Shown here piece by piece: positions 1-9,367 of a DNA stretch of 64,000 nucleotides. Position numbers and translations under genes: made by a program. Under the pieces are notes generated by a model. The model was given only the letters and a program-made list of their open reading frames with translations. It did no database searches and had not been told where the DNA came from. Source of the DNA: Winogradskyella immobilis (lineage in GTDB: Bacteria > Bacteroidota > Bacteroidia > Flavobacteriales > Flavobacteriaceae); assembly GCF_021887715.1 (NCBI RefSeq), contig NZ_JAIQXX010000014.1, positions 1 to 64,000 of the forward strand, in the 5' to 3' direction. Each line of letters begins with the position of its first letter. Positions within the stretch are counted from its first letter, which is position 1.

Positions 1-137
1 AATATAAACCTAACACACCTACTTAACTCAATACCCTCTTACACTTTAATCCCTCATACACTAATACTTTTATCAATCAAAAAATCATAAATGTAATATT
101 GAGAAAGTTAGGATATTATATATAATAACTTTTAATC

Positions 138-168
138 TTTGCTAATTATTGATATACATATATCTTTG
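138..168 (+). promoter_or_regulatory. Promoter of the thrS operon
   Basis: The sequence shows TTTG at 138-141 and TATCTTTG at 161-168, separated by 19 bases. This matches the known Bacteroidota primary-sigma promoter (-33 TTTG, -7 TAnnTTTG). It lies 26 bases before the thrS ATG, so the untranslated leader is short. The preceding bases 1-137 hold no gene or structure I can support. Confidence 0.8.
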
Positions 169-194
169 TCAGTTCAAAATTTATAATATATATA

Positions 195-2135
195 ATGATA
201 CAAATTACTCTACCTGATGGTTCCGTTAGATCTTTTAGTAAAGATGTAACTCCTTATGAAGTGGCTGTAGATATTAGCGAGGGCTTTGCTCGTAATGTCA
301 TATCTGCAAAATTCAACGATACAGTTGTTGAAACCACCACTCCATTAACCGAAGATGGTAGTCTTTTATTATATACATGGAGAGATGCTGATGGTAAAAA
401 AGCATTTTGGCACTCTTCTGCACATATTTTGGCTCAAGCTTTAGAGGAGCTATACCCTAATGTAAAGTTATGGGTTGGTCCCGCGATTGAAAATGGTTTT
501 TATTATGATGTAGATTTAGGAGAAGGTACTATTTCTGAAAAAGATTTTAAAACTATAGAATCTAAAATGATAGAGATCGCTAGAGGAAAGCATGATTTTA
601 AAATGCGATCCATCTCTAAAGCAGACGCTCTAGCTTTTTACAAAGATAAAAACGATTATAAAGTTGACCTTATTGAAAACTTAGAAGATGGTACTATTAG
701 TTTTTGCGACCATTCTTCTTTTACTGATTTATGTCGTGGTGGACATATACCAAATACAGGGATAATAAAAGCTGTTAAGGTATTAAGCGTTGCTGGTGCT
801 TATTACAAAGGTGATGAAAACAATAAACAACTCACTCGTGTTTATGGTATTTCTTTTCCTAAACAAAAAGAGCTAACAGAGTATTTGCATTTATTAGAAG
901 AAGCTAAAAAACGAGACCATAGAAAACTAGGTAAGGAATTAGAGTTGTTTACCTTTTCTAAAAAAGTAGGTCAAGGTTTACCTTTATGGTTACCAAAAGG
1001 TGCTGCTTTGCGTGAACGTTTGGAGAATTTCTTAAAAGCTGCGCAAAAGAAAGCAGGTTATGAAATGGTAGTTACACCACATATAGGTCAAAAAGAACTT
1101 TATGTTACTTCTGGTCATTATGCCAAATATGGTGAAGACAGTTTTCAGCCTATTTCAACTCCATCTGAAGGTGAAGAGTTTTTATTAAAACCAATGAATT
1201 GTCCACATCACTGTGAAATCTATAATGCACGTCCGTTTTCCTATAAAGAACTACCTAAACGCTACGCTGAATTTGGCACTGTATACAGGTATGAGCAAAG
1301 TGGTGAGCTACATGGCTTAACTCGTGTTAGAGGGTTTACACAAGATGATGCACATATATTTTGTACTCCAGGTCAATTAGATACTGAATTCAAAGAAGTT
1401 ATTGATCTTGTACTCTATGTGTTTGGATCTTTAGGTTTTGAAAATTTTACAGCTCAAGTTTCTATAAGAGATCCTAAAACACCAGAAAAATATATTGGTA
1501 GTACTGAGAACTGGGAAAAAGCAGAAAATGCTATTCTTAATGCTGCAAAAGATAAAGGTCTTAATTTTATTGTTGAAGAAGGCGAGGCTGCTTTTTATGG
1601 CCCTAAACTAGATTTTATGGTTAAGGATGCATTAGGCAGACAATGGCAATTAGGAACAATACAGGTTGATTATAATTTACCCGAGCGTTTTGAATTATCT
1701 TATAAAGGTAGTGATAACGAGCTTCATAGACCTGTAATGATACATCGTGCTCCTTTTGGAAGCATGGAACGTTTTGTAGCTATTTTACTTGAACATACAG
1801 GAGGAAACTTCCCACTTTGGTTAATGCCAGAACAAGCTATTGTATTGTCTGTAAGTGAGAAATATGAAAAATACGCTGAAAAAGTTTTAAATTTGCTAGA
1901 AAATAACGAAATTCGCGCCCTCGCAGACAACAGAAACGAAACTGTAGGTAAGAAAATTCGTGAAGCTGAGATGAATAAGCTTCCGTTTATGATTATTGTA
2001 GGTGAGCAAGAAGAAAAAAATAATACAATAACTGTTCGTGAACATGGTGGTGAAGATTTAGGATCTATTGGTGTTGATGAATTTATAATTATTGTAACAG
2101 AACGTGTAAAGAAAAGTTTAAAAACTTTTAAATAA
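195..2135 (+). CDS. thrS: Threonyl-tRNA synthetase
   Basis: Cytosolic class II synthetase that charges tRNA-Thr, 646 residues, the usual family length. Residues 1-60 form the TGS domain. The editing domain follows, with its metal-type motif HSSAH at 73-77 and C180/H184 in CRGGH. The catalytic core has the zinc cysteine in MNCPHH (C336), motif 2 around residues 365-390 including H387, and motif 3 ([12 protein letters not shown]). The last 100 residues are the anticodon-binding domain. The start is the first ATG after a clear promoter. It leads the thrS-infC-rpmI-rplT run, an order also known from Escherichia coli. I see no T-box or other leader structure, so control by uncharged tRNA is not indicated. 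Confidence 0.98.
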   Translation: MIQITLPDGSVRSFSKDVTPYEVAVDISEGFARNVISAKFNDTVVETTTPLTEDGSLLLYTWRDADGKKAFWHSSAHILAQALEELYPNVKLWVGPAIENGFYYDVDLGEGTISEKDFKTIESKMIEIARGKHDFKMRSISKADALAFYKDKNDYKVDLIENLEDGTISFCDHSSFTDLCRGGHIPNTGIIKAVKVLSVAGAYYKGDENNKQLTRVYGISFPKQKELTEYLHLLEEAKKRDHRKLGKELELFTFSKKVGQGLPLWLPKGAALRERLENFLKAAQKKAGYEMVVTPHIGQKELYVTSGHYAKYGEDSFQPISTPSEGEEFLLKPMNCPHHCEIYNARPFSYKELPKRYAEFGTVYRYEQSGELHGLTRVRGFTQDDAHIFCTPGQLDTEFKEVIDLVLYVFGSLGFENFTAQVSIRDPKTPEKYIGSTENWEKAENAILNAAKDKGLNFIVEEGEAAFYGPKLDFMVKDALGRQWQLGTIQVDYNLPERFELSYKGSDNELHRPVMIHRAPFGSMERFVAILLEHTGGNFPLWLMPEQAIVLSVSEKYEKYAEKVLNLLENNEIRALADNRNETVGKKIREAEMNKLPFMIIVGEQEEKNNTITVREHGGEDLGSIGVDEFIIIVTERVKKSLKTFK

Positions 2136-2162
2136 TAATTGTTTAATTAAAAAATATAAGCC

Positions 2163-2717
2163 ATAGCAATACGTAGAAGCAGAAAGAATTATCAAAGGCG
2201 CGTTGTCCAAGAGGATAAACACCGTATTAATTCTAAGATCAGATCGGAAGAAGTTCGATTAGTCGGAGACAATGTAGAAATAGGAGTATATCCTATTAAA
2301 CAAGCATTAAGCATTGCCGATGAGCAAGGATTAGATCTTGTAGAGATTTCGCCAAATGCGAATCCACCTGTTTGTAAAGTTATGGACTATAAAAAGTTTC
2401 TTTACGAACAAAAAAAGAGAGAGAAAGCTCTAAAATCTAAGGCAACAAAAGTTGTTGTTAAAGAGATTCGTTTTGGTCCACAAACCGATGATCATGATTA
2501 TGAGTTTAAGAAAAAACATGCAGAGAAGTTCTTAAAAGATGGTGCTAAATTAAAAGCATTTGTATTTTTTAAAGGACGTTCAATTGTTTTTAAAGAGCAA
2601 GGGCAAATTTTATTATTAAGATTGGCTCAAGATTTAGAAGAATTTGGTAAAGTTGAACAATTACCAAAATTAGAAGGAAAGCGAATGATTATGTTCATCG
2701 CTCCTAAGAAAAAGTAG
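2163..2717 (+). CDS. infC: Translation initiation factor IF-3, probable ATA start
   Basis: IF-3 binds the 30S subunit, keeps ribosomes dissociated and proofreads the start codon. The only in-frame ATG (2382) lies deep in the protein and would remove most of the N-terminal domain. The reading frame upstream encodes typical IF-3 sequence ([39 protein letters not shown]). The frame is closed by TAA at 2157-2159. The plausible initiation codon is therefore ATA at 2163 (reading AIRRSRK after it), giving 184 residues, the normal size. A non-standard start is known for infC in other bacteria (AUU in E. coli), where IF-3 represses its own synthesis. It is 27 bases downstream of thrS, so it is probably co-transcribed with it. 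The identity is secure; the exact start is an inference. Confidence 0.93.
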   Translation: MAIRRSRKNYQRRVVQEDKHRINSKIRSEEVRLVGDNVEIGVYPIKQALSIADEQGLDLVEISPNANPPVCKVMDYKKFLYEQKKREKALKSKATKVVVKEIRFGPQTDDHDYEFKKKHAEKFLKDGAKLKAFVFFKGRSIVFKEQGQILLLRLAQDLEEFGKVEQLPKLEGKRMIMFIAPKKK

Positions 2718-2785
2718 TTTAAACTACGTTCAATTATCAAAAAGGTAGTTGATTTTAAAATAAAAAGATACTGAACCAAGTTCAG
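2714..2785 (+). promoter_or_regulatory. Possible structured leader of rpmI
   Basis: The infC-rpmI gap contains overlapping inverted repeats. GTAGTTTAAACTAC (2714-2727) is a perfect palindrome covering the infC stop. Its AACTAC half (2722-2727) can instead pair with GTAGTT at 2745-2750. A separate hairpin CTGAAC-CAA-GTTCAG lies at 2771-2785. The two uses of AACTAC exclude each other. This could be a processing or autoregulatory site, or chance in AT-rich DNA. Confidence 0.35.
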
Positions 2786-2823
2786 CATAAAGATAAGCGA
2801 AACGTAATTAAAAATAGGAGAAA

Positions 2824-3021
2824 ATGCCTAAAATGAAAACAAAATCGAGTGCTAAGAAACGTTTCAAACTTACTGGCACTGGTAAAATTAAAAGAAAGCA
2901 CGCTTTTAAAAGTCATATATTGACTAAAAAATCGAAAAAGCGTAAGCTTGCGTTAACCCATGATACATTAGTACATAAGGCTGACGAAGATAATATTAAA
3001 ACGATGTTACGTTTAAAGTAA
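2824..3021 (+). CDS. rpmI: 50S ribosomal protein L35
   Basis: Small basic protein of the large ribosomal subunit, 65 residues, the usual size. It starts with [20 protein letters not shown], the family signature, and is rich in lysine and arginine. It sits between infC and rplT, the standard neighbours. Expression of L35 is probably tied to L20, as in other bacteria where the L20 protein represses the pair. The purine-rich AAATAGGAGAAA just before the ATG at 2824 is a plausible ribosome-binding site. Confidence 0.97.
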   Translation: MPKMKTKSSAKKRFKLTGTGKIKRKHAFKSHILTKKSKKRKLALTHDTLVHKADEDNIKTMLRLK

Positions 3022-3062
3022 CACCGTTTTAATCGGTTAAACTAATTTATAAACCCTGGAGT

Positions 3063-3104
3063 TAGGCAAAACAATTTAGCAAGTATCATTTTAATGATCG
3101 CCTA
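3063..3104 (+). promoter_or_regulatory. Hairpin in the rpmI-rplT gap, possible L20 target
   Basis: TAGGC at 3063-3067 pairs with GCCTA at 3100-3104. Inside it ATCAT (3085-3089) pairs with ATGAT (3094-3098) around a four-base loop. The 104-base gap is longer than needed for spacing. L20 is known to repress its own operon through RNA structures in E. coli and Bacillus subtilis. That this hairpin is such a site is inference. Confidence 0.35.
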
Positions 3105-3125
3105 CTACAAAAAACAATTAAACAA

Positions 3126-3470
3126 ATGCCAAGATCAGTAAATTCAGTTGCAAAAAGAGCGAGAAGAAAAAAAGTTCTTAAGCAAGCAAAAGGTTACTTC
3201 GGACGTCGTAAAAACGTTTGGACAGTAGCAAAAAATGCGGTTGACAAAGCGATGCAATATTCGTACAGAGACCGTAGAAACAAAAAAAGAACATTCCGTG
3301 CGTTATGGATTATGCGTATTAATGCAGGTGCAAGACAACATGGAATGAGCTATTCAAAGTTTATGGGTAAACTAAAAGCTAACAATATTGAATTGAACCG
3401 TAAGGTTCTTGCAGATTTAGCTATGAATCATCCTGAAGCTTTTGAAGCAATAATTAACAAAGTTAAATAA
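3126..3470 (+). CDS. rplT: 50S ribosomal protein L20
   Basis: Primary 23S rRNA-binding protein of the large subunit, needed early in its assembly, 114 residues, standard length. The N-terminus ([16 protein letters not shown]) and the [12 protein letters not shown] segment are family signatures. The basic N-terminal extension is followed by a helical globular part ending in FEAIINKVK. It is the last gene of the thrS operon, followed by a strong terminator. L20 commonly acts as translational repressor of its own operon; a candidate hairpin lies just upstream. Confidence 0.98.
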   Translation: MPRSVNSVAKRARRKKVLKQAKGYFGRRKNVWTVAKNAVDKAMQYSYRDRRNKKRTFRALWIMRINAGARQHGMSYSKFMGKLKANNIELNRKVLADLAMNHPEAFEAIINKVK

Positions 3471-3503
3471 GGCTTTTAGCCAAATTAATAACAACATTTC
3501 GCT

Positions 3504-3536
3504 TAAAAAAACCCGACTCATAGAGTCGGGTTTTTT
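3504..3536 (+). terminator. Rho-independent terminator of the thrS-rplT operon
   Basis: CCCGACTC (3512-3519), loop ATA, GAGTCGGG (3523-3530), then six T. The stem is flanked by an A-run on the left, so it could also work on the other strand. Confidence 0.93.
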
Positions 3537-3618
3537 ATTTACCTCATTTTCAAGTACTCTAATATAACTGAAATTTTAGAATTTTATATTTACCTTTAAG
3601 CCACTAAAATTAATCTAT

Positions 3619-6600
3619 ATGACATCTATTAAACGCTTATCCATTCTTGCTCTATTTATTACATTCAATCTTTTTAGTCAAAATCAAAAAAAAGAGAAAT
3701 CATGGGATGTCTCTAACCCTGAAGGAGATTGGAATTTTAAAGATTTAAAATTATCTACAAATGAAGGTACATGGATGAATATAGATGTAAGTCCTGATGG
3801 CAAGTCTATTGTTTTTGATCTATTGGGAGATATTTATATAATAAGTAGTAATGGCGGAAATGCTACTATACTAAGAGAAGGTTTGGCCTTTGAAGTTCAA
3901 CCTCGTTTTAGTCCAGATGGTAAGCATATATCTTTTACTAGTGATGCAGGTGGTGGTGATAATATTTGGGTAATGGATACAGATGGTTCTAATGCTAAAC
4001 AAATTACTAAAGAAAATTTCAGGTTATTAAACAACGCCATTTGGACTCCAGATAGTAATTTTTTAATTGCAAGAAAACATTTTACCTCATCACGTTCTTT
4101 GGGTGCTGGGGAACTATGGATGTATCATAAAACTGGTGGTAACGGTATTCAGTTAACTAAACGAAAAAATGACCAGCAAGATGTTAATGAGCCTTCTATT
4201 TCATCAGATGGTAAATATCTATATTATAGTGAAGATGTTTATCCTGGAGGAAATTTTCAATATAACAAAGATCCAAATAATCAAATATATGTCATCAATA
4301 GGTATAACATGGAAAGCGGCAAAATAGATCGTGTTACAGGTGGTCCAGGCGGAGCTGCTAGACCTCAAATATCTAGAGATGGTAAAAAGTTGGCTTTTGT
4401 AAAACGTGTACGTACAAAATCGGTATTATATATCCATGATTTAGAAACTGGTGAAGAATGGCCAGTTTATGATCAACTCAATAAAGATCAACAAGAAGCA
4501 TGGGCCATTTTTGGAGTGTACACAAATTTTAATTGGATGCCTAATAATGAAGACATTGTGTTTTGGTCTGGCGGAAAAATAAATGCACTAAATATAAATA
4601 CATTAAAAGTAAAAGATATTCCTTTTCAAGTTGATGCTACTATTAAAATTGCTAAAGTAGTTAAGTTTGATACTCCTGTTGCACCTGATAGTTTTGATGC
4701 AAAAGCCATTAGACATGTCGTTACCTCACCTGATGAAACATCTATAGTATTTAATGCTGTTGGTTATTTATGGATTCAAAAATTACCAAACGGAACTCCT
4801 AAACGTTTAACCACTGGAACAGATTTTGAATTTGAACCTGCATTTTCTCCAGACGGAAAAACGATAAGTTTTGTGACTTGGAATGATACCGAACTTGGAG
4901 CGGTCAAATCCGTATCATCATCAGGAGGAACACTAACTAAATTAACTTCTGAAAAAGGAATTTATAGAAATCCTTCGTATTCACATGATGGTAAGAAAAT
5001 TGTTTATAGAAAAGAAGGAGGCAATAACGAACAAGGTCGAACTTTTACAAAAAAGACAGGACTTTATATTATGAACGCTGATGGTTCTAATACTAAGTTT
5101 ATAACCCAACAAGGAGATTATCCTATTTTTAATGCTACTAACGATAGAATTATATACCAAAATGGAGGTCAATTTTTTGGAGCCTTAACTAAAGAACTGA
5201 AAAGCGTAGAACTCAACGGTTTTAATGAAAGAACGCTTATAAAGTCTAAACATGGAAATATATTAGTACCTAGCCCTGATGGTAAGTGGATAGCCTTTGT
5301 ACACTTGCACAAGGTTTATATGGCTCCAATGCCAAAAGCAGGTAAAACTTTAGATCTAACTGATAAAACAAAGTTTATTCCAATAACACAATTGTCTAAA
5401 GATGCTGGTATCAATCTACACTGGTCTAGAGATAGTAAAACCATACATTGGACTCTCGGAAATGAATATTTTTCCGCAAAAGCATCTGAAAATACAAAGC
5501 TTATAGAAACAAGTATTAAAATAAACCTGAATGTAAAAACAGATAAGCCTGAAGGTAGAATTGCATTTACAAATGCAAGAATCATAACCATGGAAGGTAA
5601 TGAAGTTATTGAAAATGGTACTATTATCATCAATGAAAATAAAATAGAAGCCATAGGTAACGCTTCTGATGTTTCTATTCCTTCTAATGCTAAAGTTTAC
5701 AATGTGTCAGGAAAAACTATTATGCCTGGTATTGTTGATGCACATGCCCATATTGGTGGGTTTAGATATGGCTTAACCACTCAAAAACACTGGCAATTTT
5801 ATGCGAATTTAGCTTTTGGAGTTACAACATCTCATGACCCTTCGGCACATTCTGAAACTGTATTTGCTTTATCTGAATTACAGAAAAATGGAACATTAGT
5901 TGGGCCTCGTCTCTACTCCACAGGATTTATTCTTTATGGTGCAGATGGAGATTTTAAAGCTGTAATTAACAATCTAGATGATGCACGTTCTTCTATACGA
6001 CGTACCAAAGCTTTTGGAGCCCTATCTGTAAAGAGTTACAATCAACCAAGAAGAGAACAACGCCAACAAGTATTACAAGCTGCAAGGGAAGAAAGTATTT
6101 TTGTTGTTCCTGAGGGTGGTTCTACATTTTATACTAACATCAGTATGGTTATGGATGGGCATACTGGCGTAGAACATAACATTCCTGTTGCGCCGGTTTA
6201 TAAAGATGTTATAGAGCTTTGGGGAAATAGTAATGTTGGCTATACTCCTACTCTAATTGTTAATTATGGAGGCGTTAATGGTGAGTATTATTGGTATCAG
6301 CATACGAATGTTTGGGAAAACGAAAAACTTTTAAAATATACTCCTAGAGCTATTATAGATTCTAGATCACGTTATAGAACTATGGTGCCTGAAGAAGAAT
6401 ATAAAAATGGGCATATTTTAGTTTCTGAAACTGCCAAAACATTAACCGATGCTGGTGTAAAAGTAAATTTAGGTGCGCATGGTCAATTACAAGGTCTAGG
6501 TGCGCATTGGGAACTCTGGTTATTACAACAAGGTGGTATGACAAATCACGAAGCTTTAAAAGCCGCAACTATTAATGGTGCAAACTATATTGGAGCTGGA

Positions 6601-6876
6601 AATGATATCGGTTCACTTAAAAAAGGGAAGCTAGCTGATTTAATTATTTTAGATAAAAATCCATTAGAGAACATCAGAAATTCTGAAAGCATAATTTATA
6701 CTATGATTAATGGACGCTTATATGATACTGAAACTATGAACGAAATAGGAAACAACCCAAAAGAACGCACTAAGTTTTATTGGGAAAATTCAAAATACAA
6801 TCAAGCATTTCCATGGCATGAAGCAAGCCAAAGCTTTACTAGACAAGCCTGCGGATGTAATGTAGGCACACACTAA
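3619..6876 (+). CDS. Exported TolB-propeller/amidohydrolase fusion protein
   Basis: Residues 1-20 form a signal peptide (ends FNLFSQ). Residues 40 to about 620 hold repeated blades of the TolB/WD40-like type with recurring SPDGK-I-F motifs. From about 645 the amidohydrolase fold begins (AFTNARIITMEG), with the metal motif HAH in IVDAHAHIGG near residue 710 and a C-terminal KGKLADLIIL segment. The usual late aspartate ligand (GTD) is replaced by GAHGQLQGLGAHWE, which I recall as typical of this fused family. Family members are thought to be periplasmic metal-dependent hydrolases of peptides or related amides; the substrate is unknown. The protein has 1085 residues and no close partner gene. 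A hairpin terminator follows the stop. Confidence 0.85.
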   Translation: MTSIKRLSILALFITFNLFSQNQKKEKSWDVSNPEGDWNFKDLKLSTNEGTWMNIDVSPDGKSIVFDLLGDIYIISSNGGNATILREGLAFEVQPRFSPDGKHISFTSDAGGGDNIWVMDTDGSNAKQITKENFRLLNNAIWTPDSNFLIARKHFTSSRSLGAGELWMYHKTGGNGIQLTKRKNDQQDVNEPSISSDGKYLYYSEDVYPGGNFQYNKDPNNQIYVINRYNMESGKIDRVTGGPGGAARPQISRDGKKLAFVKRVRTKSVLYIHDLETGEEWPVYDQLNKDQQEAWAIFGVYTNFNWMPNNEDIVFWSGGKINALNINTLKVKDIPFQVDATIKIAKVVKFDTPVAPDSFDAKAIRHVVTSPDETSIVFNAVGYLWIQKLPNGTPKRLTTGTDFEFEPAFSPDGKTISFVTWNDTELGAVKSVSSSGGTLTKLTSEKGIYRNPSYSHDGKKIVYRKEGGNNEQGRTFTKKTGLYIMNADGSNTKFITQQGDYPIFNATNDRIIYQNGGQFFGALTKELKSVELNGFNERTLIKSKHGNILVPSPDGKWIAFVHLHKVYMAPMPKAGKTLDLTDKTKFIPITQLSKDAGINLHWSRDSKTIHWTLGNEYFSAKASENTKLIETSIKINLNVKTDKPEGRIAFTNARIITMEGNEVIENGTIIINENKIEAIGNASDVSIPSNAKVYNVSGKTIMPGIVDAHAHIGGFRYGLTTQKHWQFYANLAFGVTTSHDPSAHSETVFALSELQKNGTLVGPRLYSTGFILYGADGDFKAVINNLDDARSSIRRTKAFGALSVKSYNQPRREQRQQVLQAAREESIFVVPEGGSTFYTNISMVMDGHTGVEHNIPVAPVYKDVIELWGNSNVGYTPTLIVNYGGVNGEYYWYQHTNVWENEKLLKYTPRAIIDSRSRYRTMVPEEEYKNGHILVSETAKTLTDAGVKVNLGAHGQLQGLGAHWELWLLQQGGMTNHEALKAATINGANYIGAGNDIGSLKKGKLADLIILDKNPLENIRNSESIIYTMINGRLYDTETMNEIGNNPKERTKFYWENSKYNQAFPWHEASQSFTRQACGCNVGTH

Positions 6877-6889
6877 ATATTAAATGTAA

Positions 6890-6920
6890 AAAATCCCTAG
6901 TTTAACTTATTAGGGATTTT
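6890..6920. terminator. Bidirectional terminator between convergent genes
   Basis: AAAATCCCTA (6890-6899) pairs with TAGGGATTTT (6911-6920). A/T tracts on both sides allow it to end transcription of the amidohydrolase on plus and of the 6943-8208 gene on minus. Confidence 0.85.
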
Positions 6921-6942
6921 AATTTTATAAATATCTCCATTT

Positions 6943-8208
6943 TTATGTTTTTTGTTTTTTCTTCTTAGCTGCGGGAAATAATACATTATTAAGTATTAAA
7001 CGATAACCAGGTGATGTAGGATGCAGATCTAATTCTGTTTTAGGATCGCCTACACGATGTGTATAATCTTCTGGATCGTGACCTCCATAAAATGTAAAGA
7101 ATCCTTTTCCTTTTATGCCATGTATATATTTAGCCTCACCATTTGTTCTATTTTCACCCATAACCAACACATTAGATTTTATCTGGTCTCGAGTAAATGA
7201 TGTTGTCTGTCCCATAAAACCTTTTACTAAAGCTGTATGATTTTGAGTTAACATTGTTGGAATAGGATCCCATTTAGCTGAATATTCCATTAAAGAAAAA
7301 TAATCTGTAGTTTTAGGTATGCGTCGTTTACGAGTCATATCTATAGATGAAAACTCATAAACATTTGGACTTTGTTCTAATAAAAAATCTTTAAATGCAA
7401 ATGTTTTAGAAAAATCTACTTTATTTTGATAACCTGGATCACTACCATCTCCATCAAACATAGGCTCACATATATCTAAATTCTCTGCAGAAAGTGCTAT
7501 ATCAAAACTATCTGTAGCTGAACACATGGCAAACATAAAACCACCACCAGCTACATAATTTCTTATTTTTAAGGCCACAGCCAACTTTGCATCAGATACT
7601 TTACTATAACCTAACCGTTTGGCTAAAGCCTCAGCATCTTTTTTCTCTTGAATATACCATGCCGCAGATCTATAACTTCTATAAAACTTACCATATTGCC
7701 CTGTAAAGTCTTCATGATGAAGGTGTAACCAATCGTACAATACCAATTCATCTTTTAATACTTCTTCATCATATATGGTTTCATAAGGAATTTCTGCATA
7801 AGTTAATACCATAGTAACAGCATCATCCCAAGGCTGCTTACCATACGGTGTATACACTGCAATCTTAGGCGCCTTTTCTAAAACTACGGCTTCTTGATTC
7901 ATCGATGGACTAGATATATCTTCTAAAATTTGTGCAGCTTTAGCATCAGAAATAACTTCAAACGAGACTCCTCTAATTTGGCATTCGCGCTGAATAATAT
8001 CTGCATCAGGTAATAAAAAAGAACCACCTCTGTAATTGAGTAACCAATTGACTTTAAGCTCTCGTTCTAAAGTCCAATATGTAACACCGTAAGCTTTTAA
8101 ATGATTTGCTTGTGTTTCTGCATCCATAGGTATTAAAATATATGATGCATACGATTGCAAACCAAATAAGACAGTAATTAAAAATGTAAGGATATTTTTC
8201 AAGTTCAT
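6943..8208 (-). CDS. Exported protein, 'asparagine synthetase B' family by name only
   Basis: The open frame extends to a TTG at 8232, but the ATG at 8208 is followed at once by a good signal peptide (MNLKNILTFLITVLFGLQ), so I take that start, giving 421 residues. In flavobacterial genomes I recall such proteins being labelled asparagine synthetase B. The sequence shows neither an N-terminal nucleophile cysteine nor an ATP pyrophosphatase loop of true AsnB. Visible features are IAVYTPYGKQPWDDAVTM, WLHLHHEDFTGQYGKFY, a GGGFMFAMCSATDSFD stretch resembling a class I glutamine-amidotransferase nucleophile elbow, and FTFYGGHDPEDY. A Lys-rich tail (KKKKQK) ends it. Function unknown; an exported GATase-like or glycan/peptide-binding role is possible. 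Confidence 0.6.
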   Translation of the reverse strand: MNLKNILTFLITVLFGLQSYASYILIPMDAETQANHLKAYGVTYWTLERELKVNWLLNYRGGSFLLPDADIIQRECQIRGVSFEVISDAKAAQILEDISSPSMNQEAVVLEKAPKIAVYTPYGKQPWDDAVTMVLTYAEIPYETIYDEEVLKDELVLYDWLHLHHEDFTGQYGKFYRSYRSAAWYIQEKKDAEALAKRLGYSKVSDAKLAVALKIRNYVAGGGFMFAMCSATDSFDIALSAENLDICEPMFDGDGSDPGYQNKVDFSKTFAFKDFLLEQSPNVYEFSSIDMTRKRRIPKTTDYFSLMEYSAKWDPIPTMLTQNHTALVKGFMGQTTSFTRDQIKSNVLVMGENRTNGEAKYIHGIKGKGFFTFYGGHDPEDYTHRVGDPKTELDLHPTSPGYRLILNNVLFPAAKKKKQKT

Positions 8209-8266
8209 AGAATTTAAACGAAATATAGTCAAAATTTAGTCTGTCTGTACTTGCTTTATTATTCTT

Positions 8267-9295
8267 TTAAGACTTTCCTGAAAGCAAACTGGCTATAACT
8301 TTAGTATTTGGCAACTGTTCTAAAATTATTTTAATAAAAACAGTAATAGGAATTGCCATAATAAGACCTGGTATTCCCCATAAAAATCCCCAGAACATCA
8401 ACATCACTAAAACAGCAATGATATTTATTGAAAATGATTTACCCATAAATATAGGTTCTAGTATAGCACCAAATAATACTTGAACACCTGTTATTGACAA
8501 AATGAAGAATAATAAACTACTTGTTGGATCGAGTTCTACAAAAGCAAAAATAGAAAGCAATATTACAGAAATAAACGAGCCTACCATTTGCACAAAATTA
8601 ATAACAAAGGCAAATAAACCCCAAAATATTGGAAAACTGACATCAAAGAACAAACACATTAGTCCTGTAAAAATCCCTGTCAATAAACTCATTAAAAATT
8701 TTACTTTAATGAACTTGATAAGATCTTTTTCTATCTTCATAAATGCTTTTATAGAAGTGTACTTTTGTTTTAACAACGTGTTATTAAGCAGCTTATGGAC
8801 GTTGATTGATTCTGCCAACCATAAGACTACAAAAAATACTGTCATTAAAATTGTAGTTAAAAATCGATTCAAAAATCCTAACGTAGATCCAATGTTTTCT
8901 TTTTGAAAAAAACGCGAGACTATATTTTTATCTTCTCCTGTTTCAATCCCAAAATTTTCGGATAAGTAATCCTTAAGCTCTCCAATTTTTACTTCAGCTT
9001 TACTAAAAAATTCCGTATCACTTGCCAAGATTTGTTTGCTAGATAATTGAATGAGCTCTATCCCAATTTTTAAACCTCCTATAACTAATAGCAAAATAAT
9101 TATAATACTAATAAGTTTAGGGACTTTTCGCCTTCCTAAGAAACGCATTAATGGCAAAAACAACAATGCAATAAACATTGAAAATATTAATGGAATAAAT
9201 ATAAAGGATAGTATTTTAAGAATATAAAATACTAGTGGTATCACTATAATTATTAAGAGAATATTTGTTGTCCGTCTTTGCTCTAACATTGGCAT
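8267..9295 (-). CDS. AI-2E family (PerM-like) membrane protein
   Basis: 342 residues with about eight predicted membrane segments: two near residues 10-70, and a cluster from about 140 to the end, separated by a hydrophilic stretch at 80-135. The C-terminal WGFLWGIPGLIMAIPI motif is diagnostic for the AI-2E transporter/PerM family. Members include the AI-2 exporter TqsA and sodium/proton antiporters; the substrate cannot be read from sequence. It is 72 bases downstream of dnaB on the same strand and may be partly co-transcribed. Two in-frame ATGs (9295 and 9289) are possible starts. Confidence 0.85.
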   Translation of the reverse strand: MPMLEQRRTTNILLIIIVIPLVFYILKILSFIFIPLIFSMFIALLFLPLMRFLGRRKVPKLISIIIILLLVIGGLKIGIELIQLSSKQILASDTEFFSKAEVKIGELKDYLSENFGIETGEDKNIVSRFFQKENIGSTLGFLNRFLTTILMTVFFVVLWLAESINVHKLLNNTLLKQKYTSIKAFMKIEKDLIKFIKVKFLMSLLTGIFTGLMCLFFDVSFPIFWGLFAFVINFVQMVGSFISVILLSIFAFVELDPTSSLLFFILSITGVQVLFGAILEPIFMGKSFSINIIAVLVMLMFWGFLWGIPGLIMAIPITVFIKIILEQLPNTKVIASLLSGKS

Positions 9296-9367
9296 GCTTA
9301 ACTTTTTAAAAGAGTAAACTCAAAGTTAGTTTAAATAAAGCATAATTATCTTACTAAAAACTTAAAA

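Noticed and set aside
1..194. T-box or other riboswitch before thrS
   Set aside because: The leader after the promoter is only about 20 bases; no T-box or antiterminator sequence is visible.
2382..2717. infC starting at ATG 2382
   Set aside because: This would delete the conserved N-terminal domain that is clearly encoded upstream in the same frame.
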